Origin: Macrotrachela quadricornifera
Lineage: Eukaryota; Rotifera; Eurotatoria; Philodinida; Philodinidae
Reading direction: 5' to 3'
Length of the DNA: 64,000 nt
NCBI GenBank assembly: GCA_022393335.1
Contig: JAJEKB010021185.1
Coordinates: forward strand, 2,010,277 to 2,074,276
The notes beneath the pieces were generated by a model. That model did no database searches and was not told the DNA's origin. It saw nothing but the letters and a program-made list of their open reading frames with translations. The translations under genes and the position numbers were made by a program. Below are positions 24,219 through 37,080 of the stretch, piece by piece (position 1 is the first letter of the stretch; every line of letters starts with the position of its first letter).

Positions 24219-27183
24219 ATTAAATTGAACTCAATCAGTATAACTCACTCATCATATTTTATTCTCTTTTAGTGAATATTCATTTACAGTTTGATTAAAA
24301 TACTCTTCGCTATTAGTTGAAAATAGTTCGAGTTTCTAAAAACTCGAGATAAAAAAAGCTCTTTAGTACCAATAAATCCCGTTTTGGAGTAGTTTTCGTT
24401 TGCTATCAAATTCATTACGTATTTTGTTTGAAATTATAGCATTCCAGTTTGAAACAATATTATTTTGTGGAACTCACATATTTTTTCGATGAAAGAGGGT
24501 GAGTGTAAGTTCTAAGTCGAGATTTTCAGGACTCCCTCTTACAGACAAGCCACTATTACGAACAGGTTCCCATTATAGACAAGTTCTAATATAGACACCT
24601 TCCATTATAAACACCTCTCCATTACAGTAGACACGACATAATAAATGGTTGCTGTGGTTTATCATCGTTCTTTTCCACCTAAAGCTTCGCTACATATGTA
24701 CATCTATCAATATAGAATGATAACATTATAAAAAATCTTCAGTAACATGGCCCCCTAGCTTATATGAATATGTGAAAACCACATTTTAGCTTCAAAACGG
24801 CTGCCCTGACAAGCATTTTTGATTAGAATTAGATTTTTAAAATAAGTAAGTGTCAGTACACCTAGGTGATTCCTTCTCAGTCAGAACCGGCTGGTTCCAT
24901 TATATTTCAACTATTTCCTTGTCGACGGGCTGGGTGGGACGGCTTTCGAAAGGTTCTGGTCGAATTTCGGCGGATAATTCCTATCGGATCCAGACGGAAA
25001 CGTCGACAGTGATGAACCGGCTACAATCCAGCTGTAAAGAAACCATAGAAACTATCAGGTTCTTAGTGACGAGAAAGTGCCGGCACAAAATATGAAGCGT
25101 AAATAAATTCATACGTAGCATTATCTCGTTCTACCGAGAACAATAAGCTTGAAACCTTAACAAGTGAGAGAGTAAAAATGGTACTATGTAGTGCTATTCA
25201 GTTCAGGCATTAGTTTAGCAGTTAGAATGGCTTAGTATTAGCTATTGTGTTTGTTTGAGCAATAATAGAACTGAGGATTTACAAGATCTTCAGTTAAGAA
25301 GGATTTGTACTATAACAAATACTGTCTGGGAATTTGATCGATGACTTTTCAAAACGTGGTTGTCCCACGTTTCATTCTCTGGTAAGAGCACAGAAACAAA
25401 CAAAATCACAAAAATAGTTAAAAGCACTGCTGCAGTGATTGATTCACCTAATCGCTTAGAATCTACGAAAATTCCTCAATGAATCAAGTAAATTTCCTTA
25501 TAGGTACAACTGCGACTAAATTTCTGCTATTGAACACCTTTGTAATGTGGGCAACGTGTGATATTGAACACCATTGGGTTTCGGCCTTACCTAAGGAGTC
25601 CATCATTTTGAACATCTAAAGAGAGGAAGCCACTAAATTGTGTCGTATTAAGACTTCTAAAAAGAGTGACATTACGTATTTGATTGGCTGCGTGATGTCT
25701 TCAAAGAAAAGACTAATAGAAAGCACGATAGCGAAATAGAGAAAAATATTTCAGATCGAGTTTCTTTCACAATTTGATGGATACTTTATTTACCATCACA
25801 TCTCGCTATGAACTTAGCCTTGATGAATAAATAAATTTTATCAAAAAGAAACACTCTAAAAAAAATTAGTTCATTACAGAGCCATGAGAGTCCACCATCT
25901 ATGAACCGAAACATTTTAAGTTCCGCAGGAGTTTCATAAGAAAACTTGACTGATATTGAAAATTTTTCCAAGTTTACCATGATTGCAAAATGGTTTCTTT
26001 GTCCCGAAGCGAAACCTTTTTTCAAACTTAAGATCGAGAACTTTTCGTTTCGTTATTTTTTTCAAAAAGAAAACATATTATGATAACTTCCAGTAATGCA
26101 GTGGCCGGAGACAGCCAAGCTAGGGACGACTACTCAAAAACGAAAGTGTTTAGAAGGTAGACAATAGTAAAATTATCATAAAACTAGAAAAATCGCAGAT
26201 GTTTTGTGGATCGAGTAAATTGATATGGTTACTTTGCTGTAAATCGAAAAACTTTAACATCTCAAAATTTTCGAGACGAGACCATTGTTTGAACTTGGAA
26301 TTCGAGTAAAAAAAACTATCTGATTTCTTCAACTTATAGAAATTTAGTTTTTATTGATATTCCAGCAATAGTTTTGGATTATTGATGAAGGATTATCCAC
26401 CAAAAATTCTCTCCTCTCGGTGCATTTCTTGGAAATGTTTCATAAAATATTTCATAGAAGTAGTGTAATTATTAATGGGAGTGTCAATATAACTGATTGA
26501 AATCAAAGAACATCATTTTATTTCCAGACGATTGAAACATATATAGTGAGGTCTCAGGGAAGATTCAAAGCAATATAAATGAAAAGGGAAAAAACTTAAA
26601 TAGTATAATAAAATAAACGTTTGAAAAATAATAAGATGGAGAAAAATAAAAAAAATTCTATATATGTATGTTATATGTCATCTATATGATAGGAGAAAAG
26701 AAAAGAAAAAGGAAAAAAAATGCATATGAATGATATTACAACAGTAATAATCGATAAAAATCTCCCCCTTTTGTTGAGTAGCAATAAATAATTTTCAATT
26801 TTTTTGGGTGTATACACCCCGGTTTCCCCACTTTCACGGGTGCTGGTTAGGAATATTACCTTGTAAGTGTCAATATGAGATCAATATCTCGAGGTATTTA
26901 TTACCAAACTGAGTAGGCAAAAATGTTGTTTATTTCGCTCGCGAGAATATATATATATATGTACAAAAAGGTGTAGTTGTTCACTGCTTTGGGTAATAGA
27001 ATAGTCATATATGGTTGTTCCAATAACGAACGTAATTTCGAGTGATGTTTCTAATGGGTAAGCTAAAATTCGAACAGTCGACAAGGAAAACAGATACAAT
27101 CACATAACTGTTTAATAAAGTGAAATTAGTTAAGAGAATTTTAAAATCACATTTAATAATTGTATATTTCTTCTTTATTATAG
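24219..27183. other. Intergenic; first exon of the M13 gene probably near the right end
   Basis: No gene body recognised. 24540-24620 holds degenerate short repeats of the type ATTATAGACA. 24860-25060 is an island of higher GC on an AT-rich background, with an 81-codon open frame of no known family. A perfect palindrome GGGTGTATACACCC lies at 26806-26819 and an (AT)n run near 26948. The missing short 5' exon of the peptidase gene should lie in the last few hundred bases. Confidence 0.4.
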
Positions 27184-30100
27184 TCAATTATTTTTTCGAA
27201 AGCAATTATGCATATGGATATTATTATTATTCAGTATTCTTGCTATTGGGTTGCTCGTTGCTACTATTGTACTAGCTGTGTTATATACTCGCGAACGAAG
27301 TAAAACAGAATTATCAGGTAAATTATATCAAAAGAGATGAATATGAATTGGTTATATACATACAAACTATTGTTTTTAGTGAGTGACAACAATGATCTAT
27401 GTTTGACTCCATATTGTATTAAAGCAGGTTAGTTCACCTTAGAAAAAAAAGACAACAGTTATTTTATTTATTTGATTAGCTAACTATTTATTGGAAAGTA
27501 TGAATGAAACAGTCAATCCATGTGAAAACTTTTATGACTTTGCTTGTGGTACATGGATAAAGAATACAAGAATACCAGATGATGGTAAGTTTTATCTATC
27601 TTTAATGATTGGATTTTAGTAAATGAATTGTTTCTATAAAAAAAAATTACAGCCAGCGCCCAAGATCAATTTTCAGTGTTAGAGACTGAACTGAATAATG
27701 CTATTGTCGGTAGGGAATAGAGTATGCATTGTTAATTTTTTATTGATTTTCTAAGTATTTATAGATCTTCTTTCAACAACAACATCAAATGATATTGAAA
27801 AATTGAATGCAATTATCAATACTCATCATCTCTATAATTCTTGTATTAGAGAAGATATAATTGAAGCAGAGGGTGTCAATGCAACTCTTTCATTTATTAA
27901 TTTTGAACTTGGTGGGTGGCCTATCTTACAAAATTCAAACTGGAATGATTCAACATTTAATTTTAAACAACTATTGATTAAACTAAACGAATATAGTAGT
28001 AATGCGATCTATGCTGCAGGTACAGAAATTGATGATAAAAATTCCTCAATTCAAAGTATTCGAGTAAGACCTAATATATTTATATTACTTGCAATCAATG
28101 ATTGATTTTAATATTTTAGATTGGTCAAAGTACTCTTGGCTTGCTAGATCCCAGTTTTTATACCAATGAGACTATAGTTACAAATGCCTATAAAAATTTT
28201 GTGCGAGATTTATCTCAAGCATTGAACAATGGTACATCAATAAACGATACTGATGTTACAGCTATATTCGAATTTGAAAAAGCGATTTCTAAAGTAATAT
28301 TTTTCTTATAATATGAACATTTAACATTTCCTTTTTTCTTTCTATATAGTATCATTGGACACCAAGTGAACAAAATGCTCGCAGTACGGAAACGATCTAT
28401 ACAACACTTGGTAATTTGACGGCAACACTTAATATTTCTGTAACTATCATTCTGTCATTTTTATTCTTTTTTTAATATTTGTATTCAGTTTGACTTCGTA
28501 GATTATCTTCGTCAACTCTATAGTTTGGCGAATGTATCTCTGATCTATGAGGATAGAGTATCTGTGCATGAACTTGAATATTTACGCAATGTTTCATTAC
28601 TCGTAAAAAACACTCCGGTACGTACTATACAAAACTATATGGTATGGCGTTTTATAATGAATCAAGTGGAGTTTATGCCAAAAAAATTCAGAGCTATTAA
28701 ACAAACATTCAATCATATATTTCTGGGTACTAGTTCAGAACCAAAACGTACAATTACATGTGGTACTTATGTCAATAGTGTTATGGGATTTGCTGTCTCT
28801 AAACTATATATTAATCAATATTTTGACAAAAATTCGCGCAATCAAGTAATTTAATCAGTATTTACAATATACTTTGCGATTATATAGCAGGTTCAACTTA
28901 AAAAATATTTTATTATTCAATAATAAAATAGAATATAATATGAATTATTGTTAATTACCTATCTTGAAATGGATTTGAATAAATAACAATTTTGAAATAT
29001 ATTGCTAGAGTATAAAAAGTTTTTTTTTCATTTTTTAACAGTCACGAGAAATGATTGATCATATTCGAGATGCTTTCATCAATATGGTTAATCAATCAAC
29101 ATGGATGGATTCTCAATCAAAAATTAAAGCAATTGAAAAAGTTAATTATATATATACATATAATATTTATCAAAAAAATTTATTTTATAATATAGGCTCG
29201 AGCTATTTATGAAAAAGTTGGTTATCCAGATTATCTTGATAGTACTAATACAACAGAATTGGAGAAAGATTATGCTGAGGTTAGGAAAACAAAATATCAT
29301 CTTTTTATTATTCAATAGGTATTTGAACTTGTTTTTTATAATCTATAGTACAATTTTAATTCATCTTTTCTACAAAATGGTCTACTTATTCTCAAATTAA
29401 GTGCAAAAACTTATCTTAGATTGCTTCATGATATTATTGATCATAAATCATGGATAGGTTTCACTCCTACTATTGTTAATGCTTTTTATAATCCATCATT
29501 TAATGATATCAGTAAAAAAATTTCTTTTCATCAAAACTGCAGAATATTTTTCTTCTCCCTTTTTTAGGTTTTCCAGCTGGTATTCTTCAGATACCTTTCT
29601 TCCATAAAGACTTACCAAAGTAAGTGTAATCCAGTTTGTATTTTAAAATATATGTTTAGTTTTTTTTTCTTCTTATTCTAGGTATTTAAACTATGGTGGT
29701 AAGTATTGAATTAATTTGAAGATAAGGAATAAAAAAAAGTACCTGTTGTAGCCATTGGAGTTGTTATTGGACATGAAATAACACATGGTTTTGATGATAC
29801 TGGTCGACAATATGATAAAGATGGAAATAAAATTCCATGGTGGACAAATGAAACAATTGAAGCATTTAATAAACGCAAAGGATGTATTATTGAACAGTAC
29901 AGTAACTATACAGTAACTCAAGTGAACGATAAGGTCTTTCAGTCTTGTTCATTTTATTAAGTCTAACATATCTTTGCTATTTAGATCAGAGGACAACAAA
30001 CACAAGGAGAAGATATTGCTGATAATGGAGGATTGAAAGAGACATTTTTTGTAAGTTTTCTTCTTTATAAATTGTAATGAATAAAAAAAAATTGATTTAT

Positions 30101-30435
30101 TTCAAGGCATATCAGAAGTGGAGTCAGACTTATAAAGATGTTGACAAGAAGTTGCCGGGTTTAGCTAAATATTCTCCAGAACAAATGTTATTTATCAGTT
30201 TTGCTTATATATGGTGTGCTAAAATGACTGATCAATATGCAAGGCAACAAATTTTAATAGATGTTCATTCCCCTGCTCGATTTAGGTAGAATTTTTCTCT
30301 TCTACATTTTCTTAATATCTCATTTCTATGATTAGAGTAATTGGTTCTACATCAAATTTTGATGAATTTGATCGAGTATTTGGCTGCACACCAGGACAAG
30401 GCAATAGTAGAGTGAATAAATGTTCTGTATGGTAG
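27184..30435 (+). CDS. M13 (neprilysin/ECE-like) zinc metallopeptidase, 17 visible exons
   Basis: Type II membrane ectopeptidase that trims oligopeptides outside the cell. Exons: 27184-27317 (anchor helix [20 protein letters not shown]), 27380-27427, 27480-27584, 27653-27709, 27765-28063, 28120-28293, 28350-28439, 28489-28845, 29042-29140, 29196-29279, 29349-29511, 29568-29619, 29682-29698, 29752-29933, 29985-30050, 30107-30284, 30336-30435. All are GT-AG and phases agree; together they code about 735 residues. Motifs: [31 protein letters not shown] (substrate-binding NAY/F), zinc site HEITH, the second zinc motif EDIAD (usually ENIAD), [10 protein letters not shown] with the carboxylate-binding Arg, and the C-terminal C-S-V-W. 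The very short exons and a 17-nt micro-exon are notable. The initiating exon was not found. Confidence 0.92.
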
Positions 30436-31842
30436 TGTTTGGTAGAAATTAACATTTGCTCATAAGAATTATTCAAAATAATTTTTATTCTTTTTTTCCG
30501 ATAAATAAATTTAACTTATAAAAAATGAATCAATCAAATGTTTTGAAGTTATACAATCCTTAACATTTTACCTTGTAATAAAGAATATTGATAGAAACAT
30601 TGAAATTTTATAGAATAACTCTACTAGTGTGTTAGTTTAAGGTAACCCTAGGGAGAATCTTTGATGTTTCAGCACAAGATCCTTAACAGACATGAACAGG
30701 ATCGTGCAAGTATTCCCTGTTTTTTGTCCTGAGGAAACGACAAATTTTGAAAGAAGTGTGTTGAAATTGTTTTTTAAGGATTCTGTCATGATTCAAAAAC
30801 AAGGTTTTCAAGGATTCTAACAAATTTATCATTGTTTCTTGAATAAAGATCGAGCTAGGAAATTTTTACACAGTGAAATTTTATTATTTTTTAAAAATTT
30901 TAATTCGATTCCAATAAATATATTTAATTTTTTCTAAATTTCAGTTGCATTTAAAAATATACCAAGCTTTTTTCTATCAATATAATTTTAAGAAACCTGT
31001 TTGGATGATTTATTTAAATTTAATTTAAGAAATATATTTGGAATTTTTTCGAACATAATAAGCATTATAAGCAGTTTTCTCGACAAATTTGCTACTGACC
31101 TATTGCAACTCTGTTATGACCTATAGATTTGAAAGTTTCGAAAGAATGCTGATCTGAACCTAGCAAGAAAAAATTCAACGAATCGTTCTATTTATTCTTG
31201 GTAAGTTCCGGACAGGATCCTAAAAGGTTAAGTTTTCAATAGCTTCTAAAGACAAACTTGAACGTATTCTAACTAAATCCTTGGAATTTCTTATCAAGAT
31301 TCTGACCACACTTGAACTTTTTTAAGCTTTTGAAATTTGTTTTTCTCGAACAGTTTCTCTCAGAAATCTGTTGTTTTCCTGTCAAGAACCTCGTCGGATA
31401 TGACTACTATTTGTGACAGAATCTTCCTATGGACATTTAAGTTAGTTCCTGAAGAAAACATGATAAAATCTTGATAGAATCCTTTCTTCTAATCTTGAGA
31501 GGATCCTTCATAGAATTTTGAAAAATCCTAGTTATAGAAATTAATAGGATTTGAAACAAGATTCTGAATAAAACTTGGAAAGATCCTTGAGATTCAGGAC
31601 CCTGAAGGATCCTTTCAGGATTTCTCAAGGAATGAACAGGATTGAGATTATGAATCATTCTGAATATTTTATTGGTTTTCGTTCACAAGAGTCTGGCAGA
31701 GTCCCTTTCTCGATTCTTCGGTTTTATAGGAAGAAAAACTATGGTTAGTTGAGTAATGAAAAAGATTTACTACAAATAGAAATTTATTTATAGAAGTACT
31801 CTTCTATATAAAGTGCTAAAAATGCAACATCTTGCATAGTGT
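30436..31842. other. Convergent intergenic region with degenerate AGGATCCT/AAGGATT strings
   Basis: Between two convergent genes. No ORF is supported. From about 30640 to 31640 the motifs AGGATC, AAGGATT and their complements recur irregularly, suggesting an old, degraded repeat. Confidence 0.4.
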
Positions 31843-32928
31843 TTACGGGATCCTCTTAATCCACCGATCGAGTTCTTGATTGACTGCATGTGGATTTTCT
31901 TCCATCACCCAGTGGCCCGTTTCTAATGCAACCGTTTTTAAATCGGCAATGTATTGATTGGGTCCTCCATACGAAGCAATAAGACTTACATAATCCTTTG
32001 TTCCTCCGATAAAAAGCACAGGTTGTTTTATTACTGGATCAAGATCCTTTTCGTCATTCCATTGGATATTCGCAATTAATGCTTTGTACCAATTTAGTTT
32101 TGGTTCCATTCCCTCGGCAAGATATTGTCGAAAGATCGCATAGTCATTTTTTGTCATGTATGAAGCTCGTGTAGTTCTATTTCCATTTATCAACCACTCC
32201 CGTGCTTTTCCAACTGGAGCAAAATTTGTCTTCCAAAGTATTGGATCACTCGCAAAGGCAAGATCAATAAAGCTTTCCAAATTATTCTCAATAATTGTTG
32301 CTGCATCATCAGCCTCAAAGAATTTCCAGTAACCAAAAGTTTCATATCCAATAGCATTCTTTGACGCTTCAATTACTCGATCGAGATCGAATTGTGTCGG
32401 TGCACTATATCCACCACTAATTAATACAACACCTAGTATTCGCTCAGGATAATACAAAACAAATCGACTGGCTACTTGAGTTCCCCAATCATGACCTACA
32501 ACGATGACATTATTTATATGTAAATAATCGAGTAGAACAACAAGATGTTCGACCATTGATTTGATCCTATATTCGTCTTTGTTGAGTGGTGAATACGTCT
32601 TGCCATAACCCATCAAGTTGGGTGCTAGACAATCATGATCTTGCTGTGAGAAATATTCAACTTGATGATGCCAACTATAAAGTGAGGATGGAAAACCGTG
32701 AAGAAACAAGATAGTCGGTTTTGAATTATTATTGTTATTTCCTTTGACATAAATATACTCATAATTAATACCAGGAGCAACTTCATACTCCTGTGTTTTC
32801 AACATGGAAGAAAAATGTTGATGATGCGGATGATTGTCGAGTGAAAATGGAGGTAGAATAGATTTGGAGTATGTAATGACAGCAAATATAGATAATACGC
32901 ATAAGATACTATACATTCGAACACTCAT
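31843..32928 (-). CDS. Secreted epoxide-hydrolase-like alpha/beta hydrolase
   Basis: A single-exon gene of 361 residues. An N-terminal signal peptide (about residues 1-22, MYSILCVLSIFAVITYS) sends it to the secretory route. The alpha/beta-hydrolase core shows the oxyanion motif HGFP (77-80), the nucleophile elbow V-G-H-D-W-G with Asp147, the acid Asp312 (GTKDY), and the catalytic His339 (TGHW). An Asp rather than Ser nucleophile followed by Trp is typical of epoxide hydrolases and haloalkane dehalogenases. The HGxP motif and a lid with tyrosines favour epoxide hydrolase (hydrolysis of epoxides to diols). An Asn run at 64-68 is low complexity. It appears intact. Bacterial-type relatives are common, so horizontal origin is possible but not shown here. 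Confidence 0.88.
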   Translation of the reverse strand: MSVRMYSILCVLSIFAVITYSKSILPPFSLDNHPHHQHFSSMLKTQEYEVAPGINYEYIYVKGNNNNNSKPTILFLHGFPSSLYSWHHQVEYFSQQDHDCLAPNLMGYGKTYSPLNKDEYRIKSMVEHLVVLLDYLHINNVIVVGHDWGTQVASRFVLYYPERILGVVLISGGYSAPTQFDLDRVIEASKNAIGYETFGYWKFFEADDAATIIENNLESFIDLAFASDPILWKTNFAPVGKAREWLINGNRTTRASYMTKNDYAIFRQYLAEGMEPKLNWYKALIANIQWNDEKDLDPVIKQPVLFIGGTKDYVSLIASYGGPNQYIADLKTVALETGHWVMEENPHAVNQELDRWIKRIP

Positions 32929-34442
32929 TCTTGTCTGTTTGTGTGTGTCAACCGAGCATTATCAATACCAAAAATGATGTATACTTCTTAGTGTCCTTTC
33001 TCTCTCTCTCTCTATTTATCCTTCAAATCCTTTGTTCGTTTTCGTATTATTCATTTAGTCCTCATTTATCCTATCATACAGAAATGTCAATACAATAATA
33101 GAACATATACTGCTTGTTTCGTGTGCTTTCTAAATATAAGGCTTAATCCATAACGGTAAATTATGATATCTATCGCTGATATTTTCTTTTACTATTTATT
33201 CTATTTAACGAACTATTTAGAGAGATACCGAAAATTGATTGCAAATCATCTTAGAAAGTTGATTTAGCAAAAAAAATATGTGCATATTAACATGAAACAA
33301 GATCACATTATCACAATTTTTTAAAACGTACAAAATGGCGATCTGCCGATTTTTTATTAATAATCATACAACTGAGTTACTATTATTATTCAATGATGAA
33401 TTTTGCGATAATTGTATCGATATTACTAATCAAATAACTGATTTTATATGGCTCATTCATTTCAAACAGAGAAAAGACGTAGTCATTTTCAATCGATAGC
33501 GTTATGGTAATGGAAACTTTGATAAAAAAAATCATAATAAAATAAAATTTATTCCCAGACGATAATTTCTAATACCAATAGGACGTCGATCTTGTCTTCA
33601 CAATTATGTTTTCAATTCTATTTAAATTTAACTCATCAAATAAAAATATAGATGACTTTAACATATATTCCATTAACTTTTTCAGGACGATTCTATTTTC
33701 CAAGGAAAATAGCTTCAGCCTATTAATTTTCATGGTTCCACAGGCTTGATAAACAGGTACATTGGTATTTTCAATATGTACAACTACTTCTTGTCCTTCT
33801 GTCATTCGTATCTTCACATGATAAGTCTTTTATTTCATCAAACTAAATAGTTATGGGACTCTGTCGTTTTCTATGCTACACCCAATGTAGAGTAATAACG
33901 AAATAAACAAGTGAGATTTGCACTTTTTCTTTTACATTCGTTTTGTAGATCAAAAAAGTCGTATAAAAAGATAGCATTTGAGATGACATTTAGAGTATCA
34001 ATAGTATATGATTATTTGGTTTACAAAGAAAATGATGATACAAGTCGTATCACTATACTACAGTTTTGTGAAACTCTTCTACAATCTTTACTTCTTGCTA
34101 TGCCATTCGAGATTTTAAAACTTAGTCCAAGAGAACGTTCGACAAGCTCAATGTTCGAAGATCAGGCAACAATAATCAAGAAAAATGAGTCATACAATTG
34201 CAAAGAAAATAAAAACTTCCTGTTTTGATTGTAAAAATTTTTTGTCACAATTGCGTTAACAAGAAACAGTAGGCTATGCAATAAATGATTCAAAGGATAG
34301 CCAAAGTAGAGTAAATAACTTATTATGTGTAATCTCACGTGGAAGAAAAAAAGGAAAATCTATATACCCCCGACAAAAAAATAGTTTCAGTCCGTATTTC
34401 TCATATATTGTTACTATAAAAAGATATTCCTAAGAAACAGTG
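32929..34442. other. Intergenic, two weak short ORFs
   Basis: A minus-strand frame at 33569-33817 (82 codons, ATG start) and a plus-strand frame in about 33980-34228 (in-frame ATG, within a longer open frame) show no recognised domain. They could be small lineage-specific genes or chance. A CT-rich microsatellite lies at about 32999-33015, just upstream of the hydrolase gene. Confidence 0.3.
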
Positions 34443-35041
34443 CCATGTTCTAAAAGCCCGTGGAATTTTCCATTACCCTGCATAAATACGTTTTAGTTTT
34501 GACCTGTTCATTATCAAAATAAATTGAGTACAATGAAAGCACCGTCATGCCCAGATCCCACAGACTTGATTTTTTCTCTGTCATAAAAACTAGTTTTTAA
34601 AATTTTTCATTACTATAAAATGTTCTTTTTGAGAAACTAACTATAGATTCAGATAGAGCTTAAAATTCTCTATCACCTCGTCGGTTTATTTATTTTCTCC
34701 GATTCATAGATTGAAAAAAATTTCAATACATTGAAAACATTCCCAACCGACAAGTACTAAAAACCTACAGTTTTTTGCTATTTAAATTCCAAACAGTATA
34801 TTATGTATAGGATAATAAAGAATTTCAAGCTCTAGCAGAATGTATAGTGACTTTTCTAAAAAAGGCAATTTTATAGTGATGAAAAATTTACAAAACTAGT
34901 TGAGGAGATACAGTCCACTCTGTGGGAATCTAGACATGAGGATGCCGTAATAGCACTCAATTTACTTTGGTAATGAATAGGTGAAAAGTAAAATCTAATT
35001 GTGCAGGGTGATAAAAAACTCCACGAGCTTTCCGAATATGG
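34443..35041. repeat. Foldback element, about 0.6 kb
   Basis: Arms of roughly 230 bp (about 34443-34690 and 34800-35041) are inverted copies with around 75-80% identity. CCGTGGAATTTTCCATTACCCTGCA near 34459 pairs with the complement of TGCAGGGTGATAAAAAACTCCACGAG. TCATTACTATAAAAT and its partner ATTTTATAGTGATGA are matched internally. No ORF. Non-autonomous DNA element or recent inverted duplication. Confidence 0.78.
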
Positions 35042-36639
35042 TATTTTTTTTTAGTAATATCTTCTTTTAGTGACAATATATGAGGAATATCGACTGAAAC
35101 CATTTTTTGCTCGAGGTATATATACATATATATGCTAAATTAAGTGAAGAATTACAGATCTATCTTCGAAGATCGAAGAATTTATGGTAATTTGGGAAAT
35201 TACCAACAAATTTCTTTTCTTATGTGTGGATAATTCAAAATCTAGCGTTCGCGCAAAAACATTTAAAAACATTCATGAAAACGATGTTCCTTTTCGATAC
35301 AATTTTTATTTTGACATGTGCTTCTGATAAAATACTTCGGATTTACTATGAGAGAACACCAGTTTTATATTCGATTCTCTTCTGTTCGAGTAGCAGTACG
35401 AATGAATCGAAAACAAGAAACATAATGATGAGGAAAAGAAAGAATAGCGTACAGGTCTGTAACATCTATAATTCAAAGTATGATTCAGCTGATTAGCTTC
35501 TCATATTTGATTGTTGAGCAAAGTAAATTGGGTATCTATTTGACAAATTTATATAGAATTCTGCTCGTTTTCATCAATTTTTCTGATTGGCTGGGCTCCG
35601 ATTCGACCTATATTTTTGGAAAATCCTTTAATTTGTCCTATATTTCGACTAGTTTTCCTATTTTACCTGTATTAGATGAAAACAACTATGATATATCTAG
35701 GAACCGTGCGAAAGGAACGATAAAGGCGCTTAAGGCCCCCCTCCCACCCTAATTTGACTTTTTGCTTTCTCTACTCTAATCTTGCTGAAATTTTTACAGG
35801 AGGTGTATCTCGGGCTAGGCACTTCACAGTAACAATATCAGCTCGAAATATTGAGTCTACGCAGAGATACCTTAAGATTAAGAGTCAAAAATAGGCTTCG
35901 GCGTTATTAAAATTTCTCTGCCATTTCAAATGCTAGAGAGCTCGGGTTGGTTTTAAAATGTAACCTAGATCCGGGACTACAACTTGACAGAGTCCGATGT
36001 TTTTTGTGTTGCAGTATCTTATTTTTAAAGCTTCCTTTATAAGATTTGATAAGAATATGACGTTTATTGTAAATTAATTGAACCTTATAAAATATTAAAC
36101 ATAAAATCAAAAATTTCGGCTCTGTCAAGCTTTAGCGCTGAACATTCTCTTCATTTTAGCATCAACCACAGCCTTCTAGCGTTTAAAATGGTGGAGAAAT
36201 TATAATAATACGAAAACGTTCAGACGAAAAATCACATTTTGAGAAAAACGCGAAAGAAGTTTTGGAAGTGTAATTCAAGGTTTTTTCTACGGTAAAATGG
36301 TGTAAAAAGAAGTTTTGAGTAATTACACGTAGATTATCGATTAGAAGGAATTGAGTGGGCGCATCAAAGACGTTAACTATGTAACGAAAAAAAATTAGAA
36401 AATCATAACTAGTTAGAAAATGATATCATAATAATATGTCATAAAAGCTACATATGAGTAATCTTAGATGAATGATGGTGAGGTAGGAAAAACCAATCAT
36501 CGCCTCCAGGTTCATAATCACGACATGCGTCATCGTTAGATTTTCCGAACGATTTCGTTTGATAATAGATCTTCTACTTTTCTTGTTGTAACAAACACTT
36601 CTTTTACCCATTGAAACGTTTATTTTTACGATAAAAAAT
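35042..36639. other. Intergenic, no gene supported
   Basis: Open frames at 35224-35752 overlap and lack family motifs. The string GGCCCCCCTCCCACCCTAA near 35736 has an inverted, imperfect partner near 37434, which could be the diverged ends of an element or chance. Confidence 0.35.
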
Positions 36640-37080
36640 ATGAGTTATTACACGTATTGCCGTTCAATACAAGTAGTGAGTAAAATGACAACAGAAGTGA
36701 TACCACATATATATGTGTGTGAACAGTATATGGAATAATCCATAGAACGAAAAGTAAAGAATCAGTGTATGAAAGGAAAAACAACAATACAAAATATTCC
36801 AACATATAACAAGAAGTGATTGTAGGTAAGTTCCAATATGCGTAATACATTACATATTGGCAACTTCCCTGATCACTTTCCAACACACATTCGTTGGACT
36901 TTTCCTATGATACATTCTATAGACATATCATATGTATACATGGATTTCTCCTTCACTCTATCCTATATACACATGTGTGCGTCTATATGTGTGTATGTGT
37001 TCGTTCTCTTCTTCTTCGTTCTCTCTATACGTGTTGTTGTCACACCTTGCTGCTTCACAATAAACAAGAACTCACACATC
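36640..37080. repeat. Degenerate palindromic element centred near 36846
   Basis: The centre is a hairpin (AAGTTCCAATATG ... CATATTGGCAACTT). Weaker inverted similarity extends outwards, for example TATATGTGTGTG/CACACATATAG and ACGTATTG/ATACGTGT blocks. It is probably an old MITE. Open frames on both strands here are shadows of the palindrome. Confidence 0.45.
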
